DNA of 64,000 nucleotides. Origin: Roseomonas sp. HF4. GTDB lineage: Bacteria > Pseudomonadota > Alphaproteobacteria > Acetobacterales > Acetobacteraceae. A program made the translations under genes and the position numbers. The notes below the pieces were generated by a model. That model did not search any database, was not told where the DNA came from, and worked only from the letters and a program-made list of their open reading frames with translations. Location: contig NZ_STGD01000004.1 in the NCBI RefSeq assembly GCF_005222755.1, forward strand, positions 310,001 to 374,000, written 5' to 3'. Below are positions 1 through 8,355 of the stretch, one piece after another (position 1 is the first letter of the stretch; each line of letters opens with the position of its first letter).

Positions 1-104
1 CGCACGAGACGAGCGAGGCCGCGGTCCGCGCCGCCCTGGCGCGCATCCAGGCCTTCGATGCGGTGGTGGAGAAGCCGGCGCTGATCCGGATCGAGGCGCT
101 GTAG
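1..104 (+). CDS. hom: Homoserine dehydrogenase, C-terminal fragment
   Basis: The frame is open from the left edge (first full codon at 3) and stops at TAG 102-104, giving about 33 residues that begin HETSEAAVRAAL and end KPALIRIEAL. This resembles the end of the C-terminal ACT domain of homoserine dehydrogenase, the NAD(P)H enzyme that converts aspartate semialdehyde to homoserine. The next gene, 56 bp on, is glpX, then recJ; hom-glpX-recJ is a familiar alphaproteobacterial order and is the main support. The fragment is too short to prove the family, and another ACT-domain protein is possible. Confidence 0.55.
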   Translation, partial: HETSEAAVRAALARIQAFDAVVEKPALIRIEAL

Positions 105-160
105 CGCGCCGGCTCGCACGCCCTGGTATAGACTGCCGACGATTCGCAGGAGGACGCGCG

Positions 161-1159
161 ATGCCGAACTCGAGCCTGGTCGTCGACCGCAACCTTGCGC
201 TGGAACTGGTGCGCGTGACCGAGGCGGCGGCGCTCGCCGCCTCCCGCTGGATCGGCCGCGGCGACAAGAACGCCGCCGACGGCGCCGCGGTCGAGGCGAT
301 GCGCCGCGCCTTCGACACCGTCGCCATAACCGGCACCGTCGTGATCGGCGAGGGAGAGATGGACGAGGCGCCGATGCTCTACATCGGCGAGAAGGTCGGG
401 CTCTATGCCAAGGCCGGCGGCGGCCCGGAGGTCGACATCGCGGTCGATCCGCTGGAGGGGACCGCCATTACCGCCAAGGGTGCGCCCAACGCCATCGCGA
501 CCGTCGCGCTGGCCGAGAAGGGCGGCTTCCTGCATGCCCCCGACATCTACATGGACAAGATCGCGGTCGGCCCCGGCCTGCCCGACGGCGTCGTTCACAT
601 CGACGCCTCCCCCGAACAGAATCTCCGCGAACTGGCCAAGGCCAAGAAGGTCGACATCACCGACCTCATGGTCTGCACGCTGGACCGCGACCGCCACAAG
701 GACCTGATCAAGGCCTGCCGCGCCGTCGGCGCGCGCATCACGCTGATCGGCGACGGCGATGTCTCCGGCGTCATCAACGTGACGCAGCCGGAATCCGGCA
801 TCGACATCTACATCGGCTCGGGCGGCGCGCCGGAGGGCGTGCTGGCCGCCGCCGCCCTGCGCTGCACCGGCGGGCAGATGCAGACCCGCCTGATGTTCGA
901 GACCGAGGAGCAGATCGAGCGCGCCCGCGGCATGGGGATCACCGATCCCAACCGCATCTACTCGGTCGAGGAGATGGCCCGGGGCGACGTGATGTTCGCA
1001 GCCACCGGCGTGACGCCGGGCGCGATGCTGCGCGGCGTGCGCCGCTTTTCGGGTGGCGCCTACACGCATTCGATCGTCATGCGGTCGAAGTCCGGCACGG
1101 TGCGCTTCGTCGAGGGGCACCACAACTTCGCGCGCAAGCCCGCGGCCTTCGTCGCCTGA
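161..1159 (+). CDS. glpX: Class II fructose-1,6-bisphosphatase
   Basis: This cytosolic enzyme removes the 1-phosphate of fructose-1,6-bisphosphate (or sedoheptulose-1,7-bisphosphate) in gluconeogenesis and pentose recycling. The 332 residues match the family length. The metal/phosphate motif IGEGEMDEAPML (about 62-73) and the signature DPLEGT (96-101) are intact, and the region after it (KGAPNAIATVALAEKG) is typical of GlpX. AGGAGG at 148-153 sits 7 nt before ATG 161. The TGA overlaps the recJ start as TGATG, so the two are probably co-transcribed. A TATAGACTGC box at 127-136 could be a -10 element, but no clear -35 is visible. Confidence 0.95.
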   Translation: MPNSSLVVDRNLALELVRVTEAAALAASRWIGRGDKNAADGAAVEAMRRAFDTVAITGTVVIGEGEMDEAPMLYIGEKVGLYAKAGGGPEVDIAVDPLEGTAITAKGAPNAIATVALAEKGGFLHAPDIYMDKIAVGPGLPDGVVHIDASPEQNLRELAKAKKVDITDLMVCTLDRDRHKDLIKACRAVGARITLIGDGDVSGVINVTQPESGIDIYIGSGGAPEGVLAAAALRCTGGQMQTRLMFETEEQIERARGMGITDPNRIYSVEEMARGDVMFAATGVTPGAMLRGVRRFSGGAYTHSIVMRSKSGTVRFVEGHHNFARKPAAFVA

Positions 1160-2943
1160 TGGACGGGGAGGCGGGGGGCGCGCCCGTCCTTGGCATCGGG
1201 CGGAGCGTGACGGGCCGGCGCTGGGTCTGGCGGTCGGCCGACCCGCGCACCGGGCTCGGCATCGCGCAGCGCCTCGGCGTGCCGGAGATGGTGGGCCGGC
1301 TGCTCGCCGCGCGGGGCATCGGGCTCGACCATGCGGGGGATTATCTCGAGCCGACGCTGCGCGCGCTGATGCCCGACCCCGGCGCGCTGATCGACATGGA
1401 TGCGGCGGCCGACCGGCTCGCGGCCGCGGTGCGCAGCGGCGAGCACGTCGCGGTCTATGGCGACTACGACGTGGACGGCGCGTGTTCCGGCGCGTTGATG
1501 TCACGCTTCCTGCGCGACCTCGGCTGCGAGGTGACGCCCTATGTCCCGGACCGGCTGAAGGAGGGCTACGGCCCCAACGCGCCGGCGATCGCGGCGCTCT
1601 GCGAGCGCGGCGCCTCGCTCATCGTCTGCGTCGATTGCGGGATCGCGGCGGCCGAGGCGCTTTCGGCCGCCGAGGGGCGGGCCGATGTCGTGGTGCTGGA
1701 CCACCACAAGGCGGAGGGGCCGGTGCCGCGAATCCTCGCGGCGGTGAACCCGAACCGGCTCGATTGCGGGTCCGGCCTGCATCATGTCTGCGCGGCCGCG
1801 GTCGCCTTCCTGGCCGCGGCGGCGACGGTGCGCACGCTCCGCCGCGCGGGCTGGTTCGCGCGGCGGCCGGAGCCCGACCTGCTCGCGTTGCTGGACCTGG
1901 TGGCGCTCGCGACCGTCTGCGACGTGATGCCGCTGACGGGCTTCAACCGCGCGCTGGTCGCGCAGGGGCTTAAGGTGATGGGGCGGCGCGGGCGGGCGGG
2001 GATCGCCGCGCTGCTCGACGTGACCGGGGCGCGGGATGCGCCTTCGGCCCACACGCTGGGCTTCCTGCTGGGGCCGCGCATCAATGCGTCCGGCCGGATC
2101 GGGGAGCCCGACCTCGGGCTGCGGCTGCTGCTCTGCGAGGACCCGGTCGAGGCGCGGGCGATTGCCGAGAAACTCGATGCCGTGAACCGGCGCCGGCAGG
2201 AGGTGGAGGGCGAGGTCATCGGCGCCGCCCATGCCATGGCCGAGGCGCAGGCGGAGGCCGGCCGCGCCGTGCTGCTGCTGGTCGGCGAGGGGTGGCACCC
2301 CGGCGTGGTGGGCATCGTCGCGGGCCGCATGAAGGAACGCTTCAACCGCCCGGTCTGTGTGGCGGGCCTGGCGGACGGCCTGGCCAAGGGATCGGGGCGC
2401 TCGGTGCCGGGCGTCGACCTCGGCGCCGCGGTGATCGCGGCGCGCCAGTCCGGCCTGCTGGAGACCGGCGGCGGCCATGCCATGGCGGCCGGCTTCTCCT
2501 TCCGCGGCGAACGGGCGGCGGAGGTGCATGCCTTCCTCGAGGACCGGCTGAAGCACGCGGCGCTGCTGCCGGCGGCGGCCGACCTGCTGGTGGAGGGGAC
2601 GCTGAACGTGGCGGCCGCGCAGCCGGGGCTGGCGCAGGACGTGGCGCGGCTCGCGCCCTTCGGTCCGGGGAACGAGGAGCCGATCTTCGCCGTGCAGCGC
2701 GCCCGCGTGGTCAAGGCGGACCGGGTGGGCAAGGACGGCGCCACGGTGCGCGCCATCGTGGAGGGGGAGGGCGGCGGACGGCTCAAGACCATCTGCTTCC
2801 GGGCGAAGGACGGGCCGCTCGCGCAGGCGCTGCTGGCTGCCGACCGGGTTCCGCTGCATCTCTGTGGCCATCTGCGCGCCGAGACCTGGAACGGCGAGAC
2901 GTCGGCCGCGCTGCAGGTCGTGGATGCGGCGACGCCGGCGTGA
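1159..2943 (+). CDS. recJ: Single-stranded-DNA-specific exonuclease RecJ
   Basis: RecJ is the 5'-to-3' single-strand exonuclease of RecF-pathway recombination and mismatch repair. The DHH-family motifs are visible: GDYDVDGACSGAL at about 101-113 (motif I), DCG at 159-161, and the name-giving DHH at 181-183. The C-terminal DHHA1 motif GGGHAMAAGF lies near 437-446, and an OB-like domain follows. The 594 residues are a normal length. The start overlaps the glpX stop as TGATG, which indicates translational coupling. The tRNA-Glu gene follows 47 bp downstream. Confidence 0.95.
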   Translation: MDGEAGGAPVLGIGRSVTGRRWVWRSADPRTGLGIAQRLGVPEMVGRLLAARGIGLDHAGDYLEPTLRALMPDPGALIDMDAAADRLAAAVRSGEHVAVYGDYDVDGACSGALMSRFLRDLGCEVTPYVPDRLKEGYGPNAPAIAALCERGASLIVCVDCGIAAAEALSAAEGRADVVVLDHHKAEGPVPRILAAVNPNRLDCGSGLHHVCAAAVAFLAAAATVRTLRRAGWFARRPEPDLLALLDLVALATVCDVMPLTGFNRALVAQGLKVMGRRGRAGIAALLDVTGARDAPSAHTLGFLLGPRINASGRIGEPDLGLRLLLCEDPVEARAIAEKLDAVNRRRQEVEGEVIGAAHAMAEAQAEAGRAVLLLVGEGWHPGVVGIVAGRMKERFNRPVCVAGLADGLAKGSGRSVPGVDLGAAVIAARQSGLLETGGGHAMAAGFSFRGERAAEVHAFLEDRLKHAALLPAAADLLVEGTLNVAAAQPGLAQDVARLAPFGPGNEEPIFAVQRARVVKADRVGKDGATVRAIVEGEGGGRLKTICFRAKDGPLAQALLAADRVPLHLCGHLRAETWNGETSAALQVVDAATPA

Positions 2944-2990
2944 GGCTATTGACCCTGCGCGCCGGCCGGACTACCCCACCGGCGCGGTCG

Positions 2991-3066
2991 GTCCCGTTCG
3001 TCTAGAGGCCTAGGACACCAGCCTTTCACGTTGGCAGCACGGGTTCGAATCCCGTACGGGACGCCA
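2991..3066 (+). tRNA. tRNA-Glu (anticodon UUC)
   Basis: The acceptor arm GTCCCGT (2991-2997) pairs with ACGGGAC (3056-3062), followed by discriminator G and an encoded CCA at 3064-3066. The anticodon stem CCAGC/GTTGG (3018-3022 and 3030-3034) encloses the loop CTTTCAC with anticodon TTC at 3025-3027. The T arm contains the canonical GGTTCGAATCC. It lies between recJ and the minus-strand glycan block. Confidence 0.97.
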
Positions 3067-3186
3067 CCTCCGCCCATCCCTGCCTTCCTCTTCGCCGATG
3101 AGGCGCGCCCAGCTGCGCCAGCGATGGGATACCAAGACCCGCCTGAACCATTGGCTGCGGGATGACTATCGACACCCGAAGCAAGT

Positions 3187-5439
3187 TCAAAGACGCGTGG
3201 TGCTGTTCCGAGCGGCACGCCGATCAGTCAAGCGGGCCCGCAGTTGCAGCGTGACCGTCCACCAGAGCAACCTGGCGCCCCGCCGCAAGAGCCGCGCCGC
3301 ACCGGGAAACACGTTGCCAGCCCTTCGCAACGGCGCCGTCACGCGCCAGGACGTGCTCCGCTCGAGCGTGTCGGCGCGTTGCTCGGCCAGGGCACGCGCG
3401 GCGCGTTCCGCCTCGAGTGCTTGCCGCGCCACGTCCCACTGCGCCTGCGCATACCAGCGATCGCCAATGGTCGCGAAGCGGTCACGCAGCAGGTGGGCGC
3501 GCTCCGGGTCGGCGCTGCACAGCGCCCGCACTGCGGCCGGTGCCTGGGCGCCGACGCACAGCACGCCCAGCCCGTGGGAATGCAGGAACAGGAACCCCGG
3601 CCAGCGCGCTGAGACCTCCTCCCAGAAGCGCCAGACGCCGAAATCGGCCATGCGTTCGTTGGCATCGTGGAACAGCACCACGCCGCGATCGGAAAGCTTC
3701 GGCAGCCAAGTCTCGAAATCGTGCCGGACCGCATCGTAGGTGTGAAGCCCGTCGATATGGAGGATGTCCACCGAGCCGTCGGGGAAGCTCGCCAGCGCCT
3801 CGTCGAAGGTACAGCGGTGCATCTGCGAGATGGCGGCATATTTCGCATCGTGGTGGCGCTTGAAGTCGTCATGGATGGAATCGTCGTACTGGCCGGCATG
3901 CGCGTCGCCCTGCCACGTGTCCACCGCGTGGCATCGGCACTCCAGGCCTTCGGCGATCACCGCTTGGCAGAAGGCGAAGTAGGATACGCCCGCGAAGCTG
4001 CCGAGTTCGACGATGCTGCGTGGCCGCGCGGCGCCGACCAGCCAGGCGGCGAATGGCACATGCCCCCACCAGGCGCTGTTCGTCCCACGCCGGTCCGGCT
4101 GGCGAAAGATCGGCTCCAGGCGCGGATCGCACAGCGCATCGAGCGCCGTGTCCGCCCCGTTCGGCTCCATGCCGCCCATGTCCATGTCCCCCTCACGCGA
4201 TCGTGGCGCAGCGTTCCGCCTTTCCTCGACCTCGTCCATCACCCGTCGCAGCAGGTCGAGGTCCACCTCGCTTTCCATGCCCATCTTCTGCAGGCCGCTC
4301 GTATCGTCCTCGGGCAGGACACGCGCCAGGCGGGATCGGCACAGCACAAGGTCATAGTCGAGCCCCATGGCGGAGGTGACGTTGAGCAGCCACCGCTCCG
4401 GCGGCGGGTCCGAATTCCAGTATCCGACCCAATCGGCCGGCATGAGGTCGACGACCGTCGCCCCCGGCCGCGTGAAGACCAGATTGCCGAATGCGGATCC
4501 ATGCGCGCCGATGATCACCTCTGCCTCGGCGAAGGCACGGACCTGGTCGACGAAGGGCATGTTCCCCGGTTCCAGGGTCTCGAAGCCGCGCAAGGTCAGC
4601 ATTGCGGCAAGCTCGGCCTCGTTGACGATGCTCCGCTGCGAATAACTCGCCTGGTTGGCCCGCGACAGGTAGATGCGCCGGTGCGGCGCGGCAGGCCTGA
4701 GCCGCGCCATCAGGTGGTCGCGCAGCGCCCGGCATCGGTCGGGATCGGGCAGGAAACTCGTCCAGCCGCGGATCGAGGATGGGATGACGACCTCGGCGCA
4801 GCGGATCGCCTCGCCGCCCGGCATGTGGACGGCGTGCGGGGGGATCCCCATCGCCTGCATCGCGGCAAGTGCCCAGCGGGGGACGTAGGGCGGCACAAGG
4901 ACATGCAGGCGCCGCTCGCGGATCGCCGGAAGAAAGGCCTGGAGGGTGACCAGGGCGTCGAAGACGAAATGACCGTAGGCGCCACTCGACCGGTGGAAGA
5001 CATGCAGCAGCGGCGCGCCGAACGCCTCGGCCGCCGCGAACCTGTTCCGCAGGCCTTCGAGGATCGAGAGCGACGGATCCATGAGGCGGGCGACAGACGC
5101 ACTCTCGGCGGCCACCGCGCCGTCCGGCAGCACGGCGACACCGTACGCAAGTTCGATGATGACATCCTTCAGGCGTGCCGCGAGGACGGGTTCGCTCGTG
5201 AAGGACGGATCGGCATAGAGCGCGGCGAGCGTCGAGAGCCGGGTTGCCTCATCGTCCGGCCCATGGAGCGCCACCCGGGTCGCACGGCTTACGACATGCC
5301 CGCCACCCAGGGGTGCGTGACCCGGCGCATGCCCCCACAGCATGTCGGCCCGCGCCAGCGCATCGGGTGCCGCGTCCCGGAGGGTGATCAGCCGTGGCAG
5401 GCCCGCCACTGTTGCGGGGGACGTGTCGGTAAGGCTCAT
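3187..5439 (-). CDS. Fusion protein: GT61-type glycosyltransferase plus SAM methyltransferase
   Basis: This 750-residue protein joins two enzymes. Residues about 145-380 look like a DUF563/GT61 glycosyltransferase (FHRSSGAYGHFVFDAL, then IIGAHGSAFGNLVF at 309-322). Residues about 470-640 are a class I methyltransferase of the Methyltransf_24 type (IVELGSFAGVS, then DILHIDGLHTYDAV at 558-571). A short coiled coil (672-694) and the motif STSWRVTAPLRR (695-706) close the protein, followed by a basic, aromatic tail that may contact the membrane. It is the last gene of a minus-strand glycan block, 9 bp after a separate methyltransferase. The substrates cannot be read from the sequence. Confidence 0.8.
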   Translation of the reverse strand: MSLTDTSPATVAGLPRLITLRDAAPDALARADMLWGHAPGHAPLGGGHVVSRATRVALHGPDDEATRLSTLAALYADPSFTSEPVLAARLKDVIIELAYGVAVLPDGAVAAESASVARLMDPSLSILEGLRNRFAAAEAFGAPLLHVFHRSSGAYGHFVFDALVTLQAFLPAIRERRLHVLVPPYVPRWALAAMQAMGIPPHAVHMPGGEAIRCAEVVIPSSIRGWTSFLPDPDRCRALRDHLMARLRPAAPHRRIYLSRANQASYSQRSIVNEAELAAMLTLRGFETLEPGNMPFVDQVRAFAEAEVIIGAHGSAFGNLVFTRPGATVVDLMPADWVGYWNSDPPPERWLLNVTSAMGLDYDLVLCRSRLARVLPEDDTSGLQKMGMESEVDLDLLRRVMDEVEERRNAAPRSREGDMDMGGMEPNGADTALDALCDPRLEPIFRQPDRRGTNSAWWGHVPFAAWLVGAARPRSIVELGSFAGVSYFAFCQAVIAEGLECRCHAVDTWQGDAHAGQYDDSIHDDFKRHHDAKYAAISQMHRCTFDEALASFPDGSVDILHIDGLHTYDAVRHDFETWLPKLSDRGVVLFHDANERMADFGVWRFWEEVSARWPGFLFLHSHGLGVLCVGAQAPAAVRALCSADPERAHLLRDRFATIGDRWYAQAQWDVARQALEAERAARALAEQRADTLERSTSWRVTAPLRRAGNVFPGAARLLRRGARLLWWTVTLQLRARLTDRRAARNSTTRL

Positions 5440-5448
5440 GCGCCTTTG

Positions 5449-6330
5449 CTACTGCCGCGCGCCCCGCCGCGCCAGGGTACCGTGGGGCTCTGCTGCGTCC
5501 CGGCGCCGCGCGCGGCCGGATCTGCCGGTCACGCCGCCGCGGCCTAGCACCCGCCGGTGTGGCCCGATGTCGCGGACATTGGGCCCGCGGCGGACTGCGC
5601 GGCCGCGTCGCCAGTGGCTGTGACCGCCGATGGCAAACCGAGGATGGGGCGTTGCCCGCGTCGCGGGTCCGCGTTCGATCACGGCGATCGAGTCGTGGAA
5701 GGCAACCCGGGTGATCTCGGCGCCCTGTGCCGCGGGGCGCGCACGCCCACCCTCCGGGATGGCCGTGTCCCAGGGCACGAAATGGTCGGCTTGGAGCGCA
5801 TCGACCAGCGACTTCAGGAACTCGATGGATGAGCCCGGGTCGCGGTAGCGTCCGCCCCAATCCCGCCAATATGAGGCCTGCAGGTCTTCGACGACGTGCA
5901 TGCCGCGTGGCGCGAGGCGACGGAAGCAGGCGCCGAAGGTGGCGACGACATCGGCCGAGCGGTGCGATCCGTCATCGATGATGATGTCGAAGATGATGTC
6001 GAAGACGGCATCTCCGAGTGCGGCATCGAGCGCACGCGGATCCGTCCCGTCGAGGATGAGCGCCTCGACAGCCGGCCCGAATGGCAGCGAGGCGCAGGGC
6101 GGCTCGATGTCGATCCCGGTGATCCGCGAACCCGGCGGCAGCAGCGCCTCCCAGATCGCGAGCGATCCGCCGCCCGCGATCCCGATCTCGAGCAGGCGCA
6201 CCGGTCGGCCGGCCGCCGGGAAGGGCGCGATCTCGCGGTCATGGACAGGCAGGTACTGCGCCCACTTGTCGGCCAGGAGCCCATGGCGTTCGAGGAAGAT
6301 CCGCGAATAAGCGCCACCGCCCCCCGTCAT
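5449..6330 (-). CDS. Class I SAM-dependent methyltransferase, glycan block
   Basis: The protein has 293 residues. The SAM motif LLEIGIAGGGSLAIW (46-60), the acidic GIDIEP (72-77), IIDDGSH (117-123) and HVVEDLQASYW (145-155) place it with the sugar or macrolide O-methyltransferases of the CmcI/MycE kind. ATG 6330 overlaps the stop of the upstream WbsX fusion as ATGA, so the in-frame extension to 6720 is not used. Roughly the last 70 residues are Arg-rich and low in complexity, with no family counterpart that I recognise. An exact 12-bp tandem duplication adds a second FDII just before IIDDGSH. Confidence 0.75.
   Translation of the reverse strand: MTGGGGAYSRIFLERHGLLADKWAQYLPVHDREIAPFPAAGRPVRLLEIGIAGGGSLAIWEALLPPGSRITGIDIEPPCASLPFGPAVEALILDGTDPRALDAALGDAVFDIIFDIIIDDGSHRSADVVATFGACFRRLAPRGMHVVEDLQASYWRDWGGRYRDPGSSIEFLKSLVDALQADHFVPWDTAIPEGGRARPAAQGAEITRVAFHDSIAVIERGPATRATPHPRFAIGGHSHWRRGRAVRRGPNVRDIGPHRRVLGRGGVTGRSGRARRRDAAEPHGTLARRGARQ
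5980..6003 (+). repeat. 12-bp exact tandem duplication inside a methyltransferase gene
   Basis: GATGATGTCGAA occurs twice head to tail (5980-5991 and 5992-6003). On the coding (minus) strand it gives FDII-FDII directly before the conserved IDDGSH motif. The duplication keeps the frame and lengthens the strand leading into the active site by four residues. Confidence 0.85.
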
Positions 6331-8354
6331 CGCGTGCCCCCCCGCTTGACGGTCGCGCGATAGGCGGAGCGGGCCGCCTGGTGCAGCGAGGGGTATCGAT
6401 GCAGCGCATTGGAGATCTTGATCGCAAGGCGCGTCGTCAGTGGCGTAGCGTTCGCGTCGGTCAAGCGGGGCGATGGCGCGACGGCGCGGGCGGCCGACCG
6501 CGCGGTCTGCCCGCCAACGGGCAGGGCGGCTTCCCATTCGACGTCGGCTGTCGAATGCCCGCTCTTGACCCGCCGCGTCGCCTCGAGGAAGTCGTGCCCG
6601 AATTCGCGGCATGGCTCGAGGTGGCAGCCCTCGGCCCATTCGTTCCAGGCATTGAGGAACACAAGCCGCTCCCCTGGCGCGCGTTCGGCGACGGTGCGGT
6701 GGGACGCGGCGTCGAGCCACCGCTCGTAGTTCCCTGGCGTGCCGCCCTGGATGATCACCGCCCGCGTGCCGACCCTCGCGGTATTGTCCCAGGACGGGAA
6801 GACGCCACGATAGACGCGCCTTGCGGCATGGTCGTGCGCGATGAAGCTGCGCGCGACCTCGCCATAGTCCCAGACAGCGCCGCTCAGCGGCTCGGGCGCG
6901 CCGACCTTGTGCGCAAGGTTCTGCGGCGGGCGGCGTGGAGGGGTATGGACGTTATGCGGCGGGAACTCGACCCCGGCGTCGAAGCCGAACTGCTCGAAGT
7001 CGTCATTGCCGTGCGTCAGCGCGGCGATGAGGTGGATCTCGCCGATGCCGGCCTCGCGGCAATGGGCACGCCACCGCTCGGCGGTCGCCCGCGCATCCGG
7101 CATGTGCTGCGGGCGGTAGACCACCAGCGCCGGCGCGCCATTCACACGCAGATGGCGCGGATCGCGGAAGAAGGGAATGACGCTCTCGATGAAGGCGATG
7201 TCATTCTCGGTGCTGTAGGTCTGCTCCATCAGCACCTCGTGCTCGGAGGCGTCCCACTTCCGCGTCCAGTTCTCGTTCGCCCAGCACAGGCAGAACTCGA
7301 TGTCCGCGCTGGGGTCGGCCAGGAAATCGAGCACCGGGCGTTCGAGCAGGCGCTTGCCGCCGAACCAGTAGTAATGAAAACAAAATGCGTCGATCCCGTG
7401 CGCCTTCGCCAGTTCGATCTGGCGGTACTGCACCTCGCGCACGCGAAGATCGTAGAAGCCGAGATCGGTCGGCAGGTGCGGCTGGTTGTGGCCGGGGAAC
7501 AGTGGCTTCGCCTTGGTGACATTGGTCCATTCGGTGAAGCCCTTTCCCCACCATTCGTCGTTCTCGGGGATCGGGTGGAACTGCGGCAGGTAGAAGGCGA
7601 TGTATCTCAGCTTCGATAGCGGAGGCGCAGGGCGCGCGGTCAGCACGCGGCCCGGCAATGCCCCGGCGTCAGCTTCAGGCACGGCCCGCAGCACGACCTG
7701 ATAGACGTTGGCGTAGTCCCCGGTCTCGAGCACGGCCCGGGTCCGCGGCGGCAGCGCATGCCACGCCTCGGCGAATTCCGTCTCGGCGGGATGTCGGAGC
7801 ACGAAGGAGAAGTCGGCGATCCGCAGTCCGGCCCCTTCGAACAGCGCCTGGAGGTTCTTCATGCTGAAGAAGCGGATATGCGTTCGGTCGAGCAGCCCCC
7901 AGTCGCGGTAGTCGAAGTCGTTGTTCAGGAGGCACGCGAGGATCGCTGCATGCGAGGCATGCGGGATCGACACGACGATACTGCCCCCCGGCTTGAGAAA
8001 GCCGGCTGCGCGCCGCAGCGTGCCCCAAGGATCAGCGATATGCTCGAGAACGTCGGCGATCACCACGTTGTCGAAAGCGGCGTCGGGAATTCCGTCAGCC
8101 CATGCGGGATCATTGAGGTTGCGGCGCCAGACCTCCTCGCAGAAGCCGCGGAGGATCTCGACACTCCTCTCGTCTATCTCCACGGCGCTCACGCGGCAGC
8201 CGTTGAATTCCTGAAGGGGGCGGGAGATCGAGCCCGGCCCTGCGCCGATTTCGAGGACCTTCTTGTCGCGGCCGACAAAGCGCAGGACGTTCGCTGCCGC
8301 GGTGTCGGAGTTCGGGTCGACATTGAATCGATAGATATCGGCGGCTGTCTTCAC
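6327..8354 (-). CDS. Fusion protein: SAM methyltransferase plus WbsX-type glycan enzyme
   Basis: The first ~230 residues are a class I methyltransferase (VLEIGAGPGSISRPL, VVIADVLEHIADPWGTL, LKPGGSIVVSIPHASH). From about 250 on is a WbsX/GH99-like domain (YIAFYLPQFHPIPENDEWWG, GFTEWTNV, CLCWANENWTRKWD, FLNAWNEWAEGCHLEP), a family found in O-antigen and rhamnan clusters. I take GTG 8354 as the start because AAGGAG lies 9 nt upstream and the previous gene stops at 8356. ATG 8390 is in frame but lacks a ribosome site and would overlap that gene by 35 bp. The stop overlaps the next gene as ATGA. The protein probably methylates and elongates the same polysaccharide. Confidence 0.8.
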   Translation of the reverse strand: MKTAADIYRFNVDPNSDTAAANVLRFVGRDKKVLEIGAGPGSISRPLQEFNGCRVSAVEIDERSVEILRGFCEEVWRRNLNDPAWADGIPDAAFDNVVIADVLEHIADPWGTLRRAAGFLKPGGSIVVSIPHASHAAILACLLNNDFDYRDWGLLDRTHIRFFSMKNLQALFEGAGLRIADFSFVLRHPAETEFAEAWHALPPRTRAVLETGDYANVYQVVLRAVPEADAGALPGRVLTARPAPPLSKLRYIAFYLPQFHPIPENDEWWGKGFTEWTNVTKAKPLFPGHNQPHLPTDLGFYDLRVREVQYRQIELAKAHGIDAFCFHYYWFGGKRLLERPVLDFLADPSADIEFCLCWANENWTRKWDASEHEVLMEQTYSTENDIAFIESVIPFFRDPRHLRVNGAPALVVYRPQHMPDARATAERWRAHCREAGIGEIHLIAALTHGNDDFEQFGFDAGVEFPPHNVHTPPRRPPQNLAHKVGAPEPLSGAVWDYGEVARSFIAHDHAARRVYRGVFPSWDNTARVGTRAVIIQGGTPGNYERWLDAASHRTVAERAPGERLVFLNAWNEWAEGCHLEPCREFGHDFLEATRRVKSGHSTADVEWEAALPVGGQTARSAARAVAPSPRLTDANATPLTTRLAIKISNALHRYPSLHQAARSAYRATVKRGGTR

Positions 8355-8355
8355 G

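Noticed and set aside
2991..3066. Integrated element using the tRNA-Glu 3' end
   Set aside because: No second copy of the tRNA 3' end and no integrase were found in the window.
6331..6720. Upstream extension of the methyltransferase at 5449-6330
   Set aside because: It is Arg-rich out-of-frame reading of the WbsX gene, and ATG 6330 overlaps that gene's stop as in coupled genes.
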